Positions 1 through 6,537 of a DNA stretch of 18,552 bases are shown here, in pieces. The notes under the pieces are model-generated. The model was not told where the DNA came from and did not search any database. It saw only the letters and a program-made list of their open reading frames with translations. The stretch is from assembly GCA_022562835.1 (NCBI GenBank), contig JADFOM010000013.1:1-18552 (forward strand), read 5' to 3'. Origin of the DNA: Acidobacteriota bacterium (GTDB lineage: Bacteria; Actinomycetota; Acidimicrobiia; Acidimicrobiales; SHLQ01). The position numbers were made by a program, and so were the translations under genes. The stretch's first letter is position 1; each line of letters starts with the position of its first letter.

Positions 1-1
1 G

Positions 2-301
2 AAGTACCAGGTGCTACCTCTCGACAACAGCCCCTTCGACGCCCTCTTCGGCGATGGCCACGTTTCGGGCCCCGTCCGCTCGCGCTACGTCTACTACCCC
101 GGGGGCGGGCCGGTCCCCGAGGAGTCCGCCGTGAACGTGCGCAACCGCTCGCACACGATTACCGCCGAGGTGGAGATTCCGGACGGTGGCGCCGAGGGCG
201 TCCTGCTGACGCAGGGCTCAGGCCTTAGCGGCTACGCGCTGTTCGTCCGCGAGGGACGCCTGCACTACGTACACAACTTTTCGGGGCTGGAGGAACATCG
301 G
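2..301 (+). pseudogene. Arylsulfatase C-terminal fragment (5' end outside window, 3' end lost)
   Basis: Reading codons from base 2, about 100 residues resemble the C-terminal part of large bacterial arylsulfatases: a KYQVLPLDNSPFD start, a YYPGGGPVPEESAVNVRNRS segment, then ALFVREGRLHYVHNFSGLEE. In the family this beta-rich tail follows the catalytic alkaline-phosphatase-like core, which would lie outside the window. The frame stays open past base 301, but the sulfatase similarity stops at about 300-312 and the sequence turns into the antisense of a lipoprotein gene, so the true C-terminus is missing. By hand count these 300 bases are about 67% G+C, against about 53% for 541-720. The fragment is therefore a truncated gene or one side of an assembly join, not a working sulfatase. 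The family call is from recognition of the tail only, without catalytic residues. Confidence 0.6.
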
Positions 302-432
302 GTGTCATCTTCCGCTGCGGTCGTCGTGGAGTCATCCTCGGTACCACCGTCGTCATCATCGCCGCACCCAGCCGCGATCAGGGCGAATACACACAACAAA
401 GCAAGAACTAGAACATTCCGTCGAACGACCAT
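265..432 (-). pseudogene. Truncated lipoprotein gene, N-terminal signal peptide and linker only
   Basis: On the minus strand an ATG at 432-430 is preceded by a strong GGAGG box six bases upstream. It opens a classic lipoprotein signal: MVVRR, a hydrophobic stretch, then the lipobox LIAAGC with Cys at residue 23. An acidic, Thr-rich linker follows (GDDDDGGTEDD, then STTTAAEDD). After about 44 residues the frame enters antisense sulfatase sequence and stops at 267-265. Such N-termini are typical of secreted substrate-binding lipoproteins of ABC importers in actinobacteria, but the binding domain is missing, so the substrate cannot be told. The gene diverges from the HAD-PlsC gene, with 124 bp between the start codons. 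The intact start with a good ribosome site suggests a real gene that was cut, either in the genome or by the assembler. Confidence 0.6.
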
Positions 433-498
433 CGTGTTTCCTCCATGGAGCGCGTCTCGAGTTGTGAAGTTAGCGCAATTCGCGACGAGGTCCCTACA

Positions 499-526
499 TC
501 GACGTGCCGCTTGCTCCCCCTACGAT
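499..526 (+). promoter_or_regulatory. Predicted promoter of the HAD-PlsC gene
   Basis: TCGACG (499-504), a 16-base spacer and TACGAT (521-526) match the actinobacterial -35/-10 pattern. Transcription would begin near 533-536, leaving a short leader that contains GGGAG ahead of the ATG at 557. The same arrangement (TCGACC, 16 bases, TACGAT) occurs before the amidohydrolase on the other strand. This is pattern matching only. Confidence 0.4.
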
Positions 527-556
527 GACTCGGGTATGAACGCAACGGGAGTTCAC

Positions 557-1984
557 ATGAAAAGCGCAGCGATATTTGACCTCGACCGAACGCTGCTTCG
601 TCGTTCGTCAGGGCAGGTTTATCAACGCCACCTTGGCCACGATGGATCTGCAGCAAAAGGCGTAACAGACGTCTTCTATCGGTTTTTCGATCTCGTCGGT
701 GAGAGTGCACTCGTCATGCAGTTCGCCCGGTTCGCCCCTCGCGCTGTTTCGGGACGCTCGATCTCGGCTGTTCTGCGCGCCGCCGAGGCTGCCGCAGATG
801 AGCTGTACGAAGAGGTTCCAGATTTCGCCAAACGACTCATCACACAACATCGCGAGGAGGGACGGCTCGTGGCGATGGCCACGACCACTCCAACCGCGCT
901 GGCGGGCCCACTCGCAGATCGACTCGGTTTCGATTCAATCATTGCGACCGAATGGGAGTGCAAGGACGGTTTCTACACCGGCAAGATCGGCGGCGAGATG
1001 GTCTGGGCCCAAGGAAAGTTGAAGGCGGTGCGACGCTGGGCTGAGGCTAGCGACGTCGACCTGACCGAAAGTTATGCATACTCCGACAGCATCTTCGATA
1101 CCCCGCTGCTGAAAGCGGTCGGCCATCCGGTCGCCGTGAACCCGGACCCACGCCTCGCGGTCTATGCAGCTGCGCGACGCTGGCCGATCCGGTTCCTCGA
1201 TGTTCCCGAAGGCGTCATGAAGATCGCCGGGCTCGAAGCGCAGGACCTCATGCGGCCGTTCCTTCAGCCCGACCTCGTTCCAAACGCACGATTCGACCTC
1301 TCCAACCTGGACAAGATCCCGCTCGAGGGTCCAGCCATAATCGTTGCAAACCATCGCAGCTATTTCGACGCACCAACGATGATGCTGACACTGGCGAGGG
1401 CGGGGCGTTCGGCTCGCTTCCTCGGCAAGAAGGAGCTCTTTGACATTCCACTGGTCGGTCAGGGACTCCGCGCAGTTGGCGGGATCGAGGTAGATCGTGG
1501 AAGCGGGTCCGACGAGCCACTCGACGTAGCGATCAACGCTCTTCACAGCGGTGAGGCGATCGTCATGTTCCCTCAAGGAACCATCCCGCGTGGCGAGGCA
1601 TTCTTCGATCCCGTACTCGCGGGCCGTTGGGGAGTAGCTCGCCTAGCCAAGGCCACAAAAGCTCCGGTGATTCCAATTGGGGTCTGGGGAACCGAAGCTG
1701 TCTGGCCACGCAACGCGAAGACGCCGCGGCTCGACATCCTCAACCCGCCGCCGGTCAGTGTCACCGTCGGCGACCCGGTGGATCTCAAATATCGCAGTCT
1801 CGAGGCCGACACCGCACGAATCATGTCGTCTCTGGTCGATCTCTTGCCCGCCGAAGCCCGGATACTCACACGCCGACCGCCGAGGAACTCGCCCTCACCT
1901 ACCCTGCTGGCCATGCGGACTCTTCGCCCTGATGAACCACGAGTCCAAGACCGACGAGCGAAGACGCCTCAGGGCTCGACGTGA
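557..1984 (+). CDS. Bifunctional HAD-IB phosphatase / 1-acylglycerol-3-phosphate acyltransferase (PlsC-like)
   Basis: This 475-residue protein joins two domains, as in mycobacterial Rv2483c-type PlsC. Residues 1 to about 215 are a HAD-IB phosphatase: DLDRT (D8, D10), a motif II Thr in MATTT near 108-111, K154, and SDSIFD (D177, D181). Residues about 235-430 are a membrane-associated acyltransferase that would acylate lysophosphatidic acid in phospholipid synthesis: NHRSYFD (N265, H266, D271) and FPQGTIPRG (338-346). The last motif has Gln where many PlsC proteins have Glu (PEGTRS); I believe this variant is usual in the actinobacterial fusion. ATG 557 is chosen because GGGAG lies just upstream and the HAD fold starts at once; ATG 536 is an in-frame alternative. 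The open frame runs back to base 11, but that part is unrelated junction sequence. The stop overlaps the next gene by 53 bp. Substrate of the HAD domain is unknown. Confidence 0.88.
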   Translation: MKSAAIFDLDRTLLRRSSGQVYQRHLGHDGSAAKGVTDVFYRFFDLVGESALVMQFARFAPRAVSGRSISAVLRAAEAAADELYEEVPDFAKRLITQHREEGRLVAMATTTPTALAGPLADRLGFDSIIATEWECKDGFYTGKIGGEMVWAQGKLKAVRRWAEASDVDLTESYAYSDSIFDTPLLKAVGHPVAVNPDPRLAVYAAARRWPIRFLDVPEGVMKIAGLEAQDLMRPFLQPDLVPNARFDLSNLDKIPLEGPAIIVANHRSYFDAPTMMLTLARAGRSARFLGKKELFDIPLVGQGLRAVGGIEVDRGSGSDEPLDVAINALHSGEAIVMFPQGTIPRGEAFFDPVLAGRWGVARLAKATKAPVIPIGVWGTEAVWPRNAKTPRLDILNPPPVSVTVGDPVDLKYRSLEADTARIMSSLVDLLPAEARILTRRPPRNSPSPTLLAMRTLRPDEPRVQDRRAKTPQGST

Positions 1985-2495
1985 CCTCATTCCAACCTCG
2001 GAACTCGACGAGATATCGACACTGATCACCGATTCGCTTGTAGACATCGAACCAATCGCCAATGCAAACCTCGTGGCTTCCTACGCCGCCACCTCCAGCG
2101 AGGTCTCGATGGCCAAGCTCCATGACCGACTAGCGAAGAACAACATCGCGGTTGCACTTCCAAGGGTGCGCGGCGATCGGCTCGAATTCATCAGACTTGG
2201 CGAAGGAGTGTCGGTGGTTCGATCGACGTTTGGGATTGACGAACCACAAGGGGATCCCATCGCACTCGCGGAGATCGACGCGATCGTTGTTCCCGGTATC
2301 GCCTTTGACCACCACGGTTATCGCATGGGATACGGCGGTGGGTTCTACGACAGACTTCTCGACAAGCTCGACGCACCGTCCATCGGGGTCTGTCCCGATG
2401 CGCTTTTTGTCGAGACACTCACCATTGAGCCCCACGACCGGTGCGTGGACTATGTGGTAACGGAAACACAGCGACCGGCGGTTACTCGGCGCTGA
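1932..2495 (+). CDS. 5-formyltetrahydrofolate cyclo-ligase (MTHFS family)
   Basis: This 187-residue protein would convert 5-formyl-THF to 5,10-methenyl-THF using ATP, returning a folate storage form to the one-carbon pool. The family signature is clear: VVPGIAFDHHGYRMGYGGGF at 119-138, followed by YDR, containing the phosphate-binding glycine loop. A basic N-terminus (KTDERRRLRARR) and a SEV segment near 56-58 also fit. Length is normal for the family (about 180-200). ATG 1932 gives the usual N-terminus; it lies inside the end of the acyltransferase gene in another frame, which implies translational coupling. A longer upstream frame exists, but it only reads through acyltransferase sequence. 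The convergent folD gene at 3903-4778 acts on the product of this enzyme. Confidence 0.88.
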   Translation: MNHESKTDERRRLRARRDLIPTSELDEISTLITDSLVDIEPIANANLVASYAATSSEVSMAKLHDRLAKNNIAVALPRVRGDRLEFIRLGEGVSVVRSTFGIDEPQGDPIALAEIDAIVVPGIAFDHHGYRMGYGGGFYDRLLDKLDAPSIGVCPDALFVETLTIEPHDRCVDYVVTETQRPAVTRR

Positions 2496-2530
2496 CAGAT
2501 CCGACGGCCGCGTCGTGCTACACAATCGAC

Positions 2531-3022
2531 GTGACATCGCGTCAATACCGCCTCAAAGTCAATCTTGCGCTTGCCGCGTGCGCCGTGGTGCTGGCGATCT
2601 TCAACCCAATGGTCACCGTTTTCGCCGTGATACTTGCGGCCAATCTGACCTTGGGCCAGCGCGAAGATGTGCCATTCTCGACCTACGGGATGTTCTCCTC
2701 GCCTTCTAACCGTTCCTGGGCACTGTCGTTCGAGGACAGCAAGGGCGAGCTGTTCCCGATTGCGACGTTTGGGTTGCTGCCCAGCACCGTGCGAAAGTCC
2801 TTCTCGGCTGATCTCGGCGGTCTCGGCGACGAGGTCGACCCGACCGAGCATGCACGTCGCCGACGTGCCGTGGCAGGCCTGGTCGAGATGGTCGAGAAAA
2901 AACGGCCGTCGTTTGGCGAGTGGGCCAGCGAGCCAATCACCATCATCTACCTCGGATACCAGCTAAAGGGCGGCAAGCTCGTCACCGACCGCGACGTCCT
3001 AGCGGTGACAGAACCCCAATGA
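2531..3022 (+). CDS. Small membrane-anchored protein, partner of the downstream multi-helix membrane protein
   Basis: I do not recognise a named family. From a GTG at 2531 it is 163 residues. Residues about 9-42 form one long or two close hydrophobic helices (VNLALAACAVVLAIF, then TVFAVILAANLTLG). A soluble part follows with an FSTYGMFSS motif (near 50-58), resembling the P(F/Y)xxYPM(F/Y)S segment I associate with small proteins encoded beside HTTM or DoxX-like membrane proteins. The C-terminal half is charged and ends IIYLGYQLKGGKLVTDRDVL. The start is uncertain: the frame is open back to GTG 2441, inside the cyclo-ligase gene, and no strong ribosome site is visible. The stop overlaps the next ATG in ATGA, so the two genes are translationally coupled and probably work together. 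Confidence 0.6.
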   Translation: MTSRQYRLKVNLALAACAVVLAIFNPMVTVFAVILAANLTLGQREDVPFSTYGMFSSPSNRSWALSFEDSKGELFPIATFGLLPSTVRKSFSADLGGLGDEVDPTEHARRRRAVAGLVEMVEKKRPSFGEWASEPITIIYLGYQLKGGKLVTDRDVLAVTEPQ

Positions 3023-3879
3023 GTCTCGACATCCCCAATTGGTCCGCCACCGAGCTGGACCTGATGCGCATTGGCCTCGGCCTGACCACCGTTTGGGCAT
3101 TCATGACCGCGGCTGCCCTTCGACCGGACAGCGGTCAGCTCGCGCCGGTCGGCATCGCTCGCTTCGTCAACATCGGGTGGATGGGGTCTCGCCAAATTTT
3201 CCGGTTCGTGCAGTTCGTCGCCTGTGCCGCAGCGTTGTTCTTTGCCGCTGACATGGCGACGCCATACGCCGTGAGCGTGATGGCGGTCGCCATGCTGATC
3301 AACGTCACCTTCGTGTCCTCGCAAGGATCTGTGAATCACGGCTCTCACCTGCTTCTGATCGTACTTCTGGCCGAGGCGAGCGGATATGGCGCGCACGCAC
3401 TCTTCGCCGAGTCAGACAAGGCTGAGGAGACTCTATTCGCCTCGACTTCTGCGGCTACGGCAAGCTGGTGGGCGATCCAGGCAATCGCCGCCGCCTACTT
3501 CGCCTCGGGGCTGACCAAGCTCGTCAACTCCCGCGGGCGGTGGGTGCAAAACTCCCCCGGTCTGCTGATGGACGCCTTGTCGCGGCAGGAAACGTGGGCC
3601 CTGCTCGGCTCGCAACCCCCCAAGGTTCTCGAGCGCGCAGCGAACGTGACCGACTTCCTGCTTAGGCACATCAGAATCGCGCAGATGCTCTTTGCGGCTG
3701 GGCTACTGATCGAGCTCAGCGCACCGCTGGGTTTGTGCGGCGTTGGCATCCTTGCCCTCGTTGGCATCGGCCTGATCGCTCTTCACATGGCGAACGGGCT
3801 GTTGCTCGGGTTGTCGTTTCCGCTCTATCAACTTCTCGTGCTCACGTTCTATGTGAATCCGGCTCAGCTCTGGAGCTGA
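3019..3879 (+). CDS. Multi-pass membrane protein, HTTM/DoxX-like
   Basis: This 286-residue protein has about six to seven predicted transmembrane helices, for example near residues 15-35, 60-78, 80-100, 105-125, 145-165, 220-240 and 250-275. Two features recall HTTM (vitamin K-dependent carboxylase-like) or DoxX-type membrane proteins: NHGSHLLLIVLLAEA in the first half, and YFASGLTKLVNSRGRWVQ, which resembles the YxxSGxxKL…W segment of those families. No catalytic function can be assigned, and remote similarity is the only support. The start ATG overlaps the stop of the preceding gene by 4 bp (ATGA), the normal sign of an operon. It ends 23 bp from the convergent folD gene; no terminator hairpin was recognised between them. 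Confidence 0.6.
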   Translation: MSLDIPNWSATELDLMRIGLGLTTVWAFMTAAALRPDSGQLAPVGIARFVNIGWMGSRQIFRFVQFVACAAALFFAADMATPYAVSVMAVAMLINVTFVSSQGSVNHGSHLLLIVLLAEASGYGAHALFAESDKAEETLFASTSAATASWWAIQAIAAAYFASGLTKLVNSRGRWVQNSPGLLMDALSRQETWALLGSQPPKVLERAANVTDFLLRHIRIAQMLFAAGLLIELSAPLGLCGVGILALVGIGLIALHMANGLLLGLSFPLYQLLVLTFYVNPAQLWS

Positions 3880-3902
3880 ACCCGCCGCAACGTGACCGTT
3901 CT

Positions 3903-4778
3903 TCAGGCGAGCATTCGCGCAGCGTTGTAGGTGTTCTCCATAAGACACGCGATGGTCATCGGGCCGGTGCCTCCCGGCATCGGTGTAATCGCGCCGGCCA
4001 CGGCCTGGACCTCGTCGAAACGCACGTCTCCTACGATGCCGTCCTCGGTACGAGAGATGCCAACATCGAACACCGCCGCGCCAGGTTTTACATGTTCGGC
4101 ACCGATCAGTCCGGCCGTTCCTGCCGCAGCGACAATGATGTCCGCACCTGCGCAGACCTCGACGAGATCCGCGGTGCGGGAATGAGCAAGGGTCACCGTG
4201 GCGTCGACGCCCTTGCGGCCCAACAGCAGCACTTGGGGAAGACCGACCAGGGTCGAACGGCCGATCACCACCGCCCGCGATCCACTCGTTGCTATGTCGT
4301 AGCGTTCGAGCAGCCGCATGATGCCGGTCGGCGTGCAGGGGGCGTGGCCGGGCTTGTTCCTGACGAGTCGGCCCATCGACCGTTCGGTCAGGCCATCCAC
4401 GTCCTTGATCGGCGGAATCAAGTCGAGCACCGGCTCCGGGTCGAGACCGTCGGGCAGCGGAAGCTGCACGAGAATTCCGTGCACAGCCGGATCGTCGACA
4501 AGCTCCTGGACGGCATCTTGTACCTGGGTCTGAGAGCTGGCGCCATCGAGTCCGATGTGACGCGATTCGAGCCCGGCCTCTGCGGCCTTGCGCTGCTTGG
4601 AGCGGACATACACCTGCGATGGCTTGTCGTCGCCAACCAAGACCGTAGCGAGGCAGATCTTCGGCGAGCCGTCGGCGGCAACCCGCTTGGCGATGTCGAC
4701 AATCAGCTCGTCACGGACCTTGTTGCCGTCCATCAATATCGCGCCGCCAGGCGTTCGATCCGTGTCGTTGATGTTCAT
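3903..4778 (-). CDS. folD: Bifunctional 5,10-methylene-THF dehydrogenase / methenyl-THF cyclohydrolase
   Basis: FolD interconverts 5,10-methylene-, 5,10-methenyl- and 10-formyl-THF with NADP(H), in the cytosol. The 291-residue product shows the whole family pattern: YVRSKQRKAAEAG (catalytic Y57 and K61), GILVQLPLP (101-109), KDVDG (125-129), PCTPTG (147-152), the nucleotide-binding GRSTLVG (173-179), GAAVFDVGI, and PMPGGTGPMT (266-275). Length and order are normal. Two positions differ mildly from the common text: LVGLP for IVGKP, and LAHSRT for CHSRT. ATG 4778 has AGGGG eight bases upstream; Met16 (in ILMDG) is an alternative start. The gene diverges from deoC with only 24 bp between start codons, and it converges on the membrane-protein operon. 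Confidence 0.95.
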   Translation of the reverse strand: MNINDTDRTPGGAILMDGNKVRDELIVDIAKRVAADGSPKICLATVLVGDDKPSQVYVRSKQRKAAEAGLESRHIGLDGASSQTQVQDAVQELVDDPAVHGILVQLPLPDGLDPEPVLDLIPPIKDVDGLTERSMGRLVRNKPGHAPCTPTGIMRLLERYDIATSGSRAVVIGRSTLVGLPQVLLLGRKGVDATVTLAHSRTADLVEVCAGADIIVAAAGTAGLIGAEHVKPGAAVFDVGISRTEDGIVGDVRFDEVQAVAGAITPMPGGTGPMTIACLMENTYNAARMLA

Positions 4779-4795
4779 CGGGCGTCCCCTAAGGT
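4768..4795 (+). promoter_or_regulatory. Predicted deoC promoter lying across the folD start
   Basis: TTGATG (4768-4773), a 16-base spacer and TAAGGT (4790-4795) fit an actinobacterial promoter. The -10 box ends 7 bases before the GTG at 4803, so the transcript would be leaderless or nearly so. The -35 box lies inside the first codons of folD on the opposite strand. Confidence 0.4.
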
Positions 4796-4802
4796 TGGCA
4801 GC

Positions 4803-5474
4803 GTGAGCGAGAACGAGCCGAACCTACCAGCGCGTGTCGCCGCCGCGATCGATCACACGCTACTCACCGCCAATGCCGAACGATCCGCCATCGAACAGCT
4901 ATGCCACGAGGCGCTCGACGCTAGGTTCGCGGCTGTCTGCGTCAATCCGACCTGGGTCACGTATTGCCGCGACCTACTCGATAAAAAGGTAGCGGTCGCC
5001 ACCGTGATTGGATTTCCGCTCGGAGCGACGGACCAGGCATCCAAGGCTGACGAGGCGCGTCGGGCAATCACCAACGGAGCGGATGAACTCGATGTCGTCA
5101 TCAACATCGGACGTTTCATCTCCGGTGACATCGACGTGGTCGTCGCGGAGCTCGATGCTATAGCGACGCTCGGGACCCCATTCAAAGTCATCATCGAATG
5201 CGCATACCTAGACGATGACCAGAAGCGCGCCGCGGCAAGAGCAGCGATCGCGGCGGGCGCAGCGTTTGTGAAGACATCAACCGGGTTTGCTCCGAGCGGC
5301 GCGACGGTCGCGGACGTAGCCCTACTGCACGAGATCGCTCATCCCGCTGCGGCGGTCAAAGCTTCTGGCGGGATCCGCGACGCTGCCACAGCTCTCGCAA
5401 TGCTGGACGCAGGAGCGACCCGCCTCGGCACATCGGCCTCGATGACGATCCTCGACGAGCTCACCGAGCGCTGA
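4803..5474 (+). CDS. deoC: Deoxyribose-phosphate aldolase
   Basis: DeoC cleaves 2-deoxyribose-5-phosphate to acetaldehyde and glyceraldehyde-3-phosphate, the last step of deoxynucleoside breakdown. The 223-residue product has the family residues in place: AAIDHTLL near the N-terminus, CVNP, ELDVVINIG (D97, proton relay), AAFVKTSTGF (K157, the Schiff-base lysine) and AVKASGGIR (K186). The length is that of the short bacterial class. GTG 4803 is chosen because the family N-terminus (about 15 residues before DHTLL) begins here and a -10-like TAAGGT lies just upstream. The frame is open far upstream, but only as the antisense of folD. The next gene begins 3 bp after the stop, so deoC and the polymerase-domain gene are probably co-transcribed. 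Confidence 0.93.
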   Translation: MSENEPNLPARVAAAIDHTLLTANAERSAIEQLCHEALDARFAAVCVNPTWVTYCRDLLDKKVAVATVIGFPLGATDQASKADEARRAITNGADELDVVINIGRFISGDIDVVVAELDAIATLGTPFKVIIECAYLDDDQKRAAARAAIAAGAAFVKTSTGFAPSGATVADVALLHEIAHPAAAVKASGGIRDAATALAMLDAGATRLGTSASMTILDELTER

Positions 5475-5477
5475 ACA

Positions 5478-6485
5478 ATGTCCGACGAGATCCTTGTAGA
5501 ACTTGCCGGCCGAGGCGTCCGAATCACTAGTCCGAACAAGGTGTTTTTCAGCCTACGAGATGAGACCAAACTCGACTTGGTCGAGTATTACCAAGCGGTT
5601 GAAGCCCCGTTAATGCGAACCATTGCAGGACGTCCAACGCTGATGCATCGGTTCCCAGATGGTGCCTCAGGCAAGTCGTTCTTCCAGAAACGAGTACCCA
5701 AGGGCGCACCTGACTGGCTCGAAACAACGATCGTGTCTACACCCAACGGCACGACCAGCAACGCAATGGTGGTCGCCGACCTCGCTCACATCGGATGGGC
5801 CGTCAACATGGGTTGTCTGGGGTTTCACCCCTGGCCATACCTAGCTGCCGCCGAGGGCCACGCCGATGAGCTACGGATCGACCTCGACCCCCAGCCAGGT
5901 CAAGATTTCGACTCCATCCGCCAGGCGGCGTTGGCTGTGCGCACCCTTTTCGACGAGATAGGGATCGCCAGCTTCGCGAAGACAACGGGTAGCCGAGGCA
6001 TTCACATCTATTCACGACTGTCCGCGCACTGGGACAGCTACGAGGTGCGTGCAGCGGCGGTCGCGGCTGCACGGGAACTAGAACGACGACATCCCGACAC
6101 CATCACAGCGGCTTGGTGGAAGGAAGAACGCGGAGACCGAGTGTTCGTCGACTTCAATCAAAATGCACCGCACAAGACAGTCTTCGGTGCGTGGTGCGTC
6201 CGACCCCGAGTCGGAGCCCAGGTTTCCACACCGCTGTTCTGGGACGAGGTGCCTGACGTCGACCCCGAATCGCTGACGATAGAGAGCGTGCCGGCACGAC
6301 TCGAAACCATCGGTGACCCGTGGGTCGACATGAACGCCAATCCTCAGGATCTGACACCTCTGCTCGAAATGTCGAGGCTCGACATGGCGAACGGCATGAT
6401 GGACGCGCCCTGGCCTCCGGTGTACCCAAAGCAACCAAACGAACCTCCACGGGTCGCTCCGAGTCGAGCGCGCAAGAAGGCCTGA
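5478..6485 (+). CDS. Stand-alone LigD-type polymerase/primase domain (archaeo-eukaryotic primase family)
   Basis: This 335-residue protein matches the polymerase domain of bacterial LigD, as the single-domain PrimPol/PolDom proteins of mycobacteria do (Rv3730c type). These enzymes add ribo- or deoxynucleotides at DNA ends and gaps, in end joining and excision repair. Visible landmarks are ITSPNKVFF at the N-terminus, HRFPDGASGKSFFQKRVP (57-74), LGFHPWP (114-120), the catalytic DLD (D135, D137), KTTGSRGIHIY (H176), the third acidic residue in VFVDFNQN (D225), and RPRVGAQVSTPLFWDEV. No ligase or nuclease domain is attached and no Ku gene is in the window. It follows deoC by 3 bp. The Arg/Lys-rich tail (PSRARKKA) may help DNA binding. 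The family is sure; the pathway (NHEJ or other repair) is not. Confidence 0.9.
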   Translation: MSDEILVELAGRGVRITSPNKVFFSLRDETKLDLVEYYQAVEAPLMRTIAGRPTLMHRFPDGASGKSFFQKRVPKGAPDWLETTIVSTPNGTTSNAMVVADLAHIGWAVNMGCLGFHPWPYLAAAEGHADELRIDLDPQPGQDFDSIRQAALAVRTLFDEIGIASFAKTTGSRGIHIYSRLSAHWDSYEVRAAAVAAARELERRHPDTITAAWWKEERGDRVFVDFNQNAPHKTVFGAWCVRPRVGAQVSTPLFWDEVPDVDPESLTIESVPARLETIGDPWVDMNANPQDLTPLLEMSRLDMANGMMDAPWPPVYPKQPNEPPRVAPSRARKKA

Positions 6486-6525
6486 GCGGGGTTCGGAAAC
6501 CGCCGCTGCGAGTCGTCGGTGCCGC

Positions 6526-6531
6526 TAACCT
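6526..6531 (+). promoter_or_regulatory. Predicted -10 box of the ABC ATPase gene
   Basis: TAACCT ends six bases before the ATG at 6538, the spacing expected if transcription starts at the A of the start codon (leaderless). No convincing -35 box was seen at 16-18 bases. The gap from the previous stop is 52 bp. Confidence 0.3.
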
Positions 6532-6537
6532 GATCAG

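Noticed and set aside
11..556. Long N-terminal extension of the HAD-PlsC protein back to base 11 in one open frame
   Set aside because: The extension is made of sulfatase tail followed by antisense lipoprotein sequence and a promoter-like region, and a good ribosome site precedes ATG 557.
935..1576. 213-codon minus-strand frame inside the HAD-PlsC gene
   Set aside because: It is antisense to clear HAD and acyltransferase motifs and has no family pattern of its own.
3735..4802. Long plus-strand open frame leading into deoC
   Set aside because: It is the antisense of folD, whose motifs are complete, and deoC homologues start near 4803.
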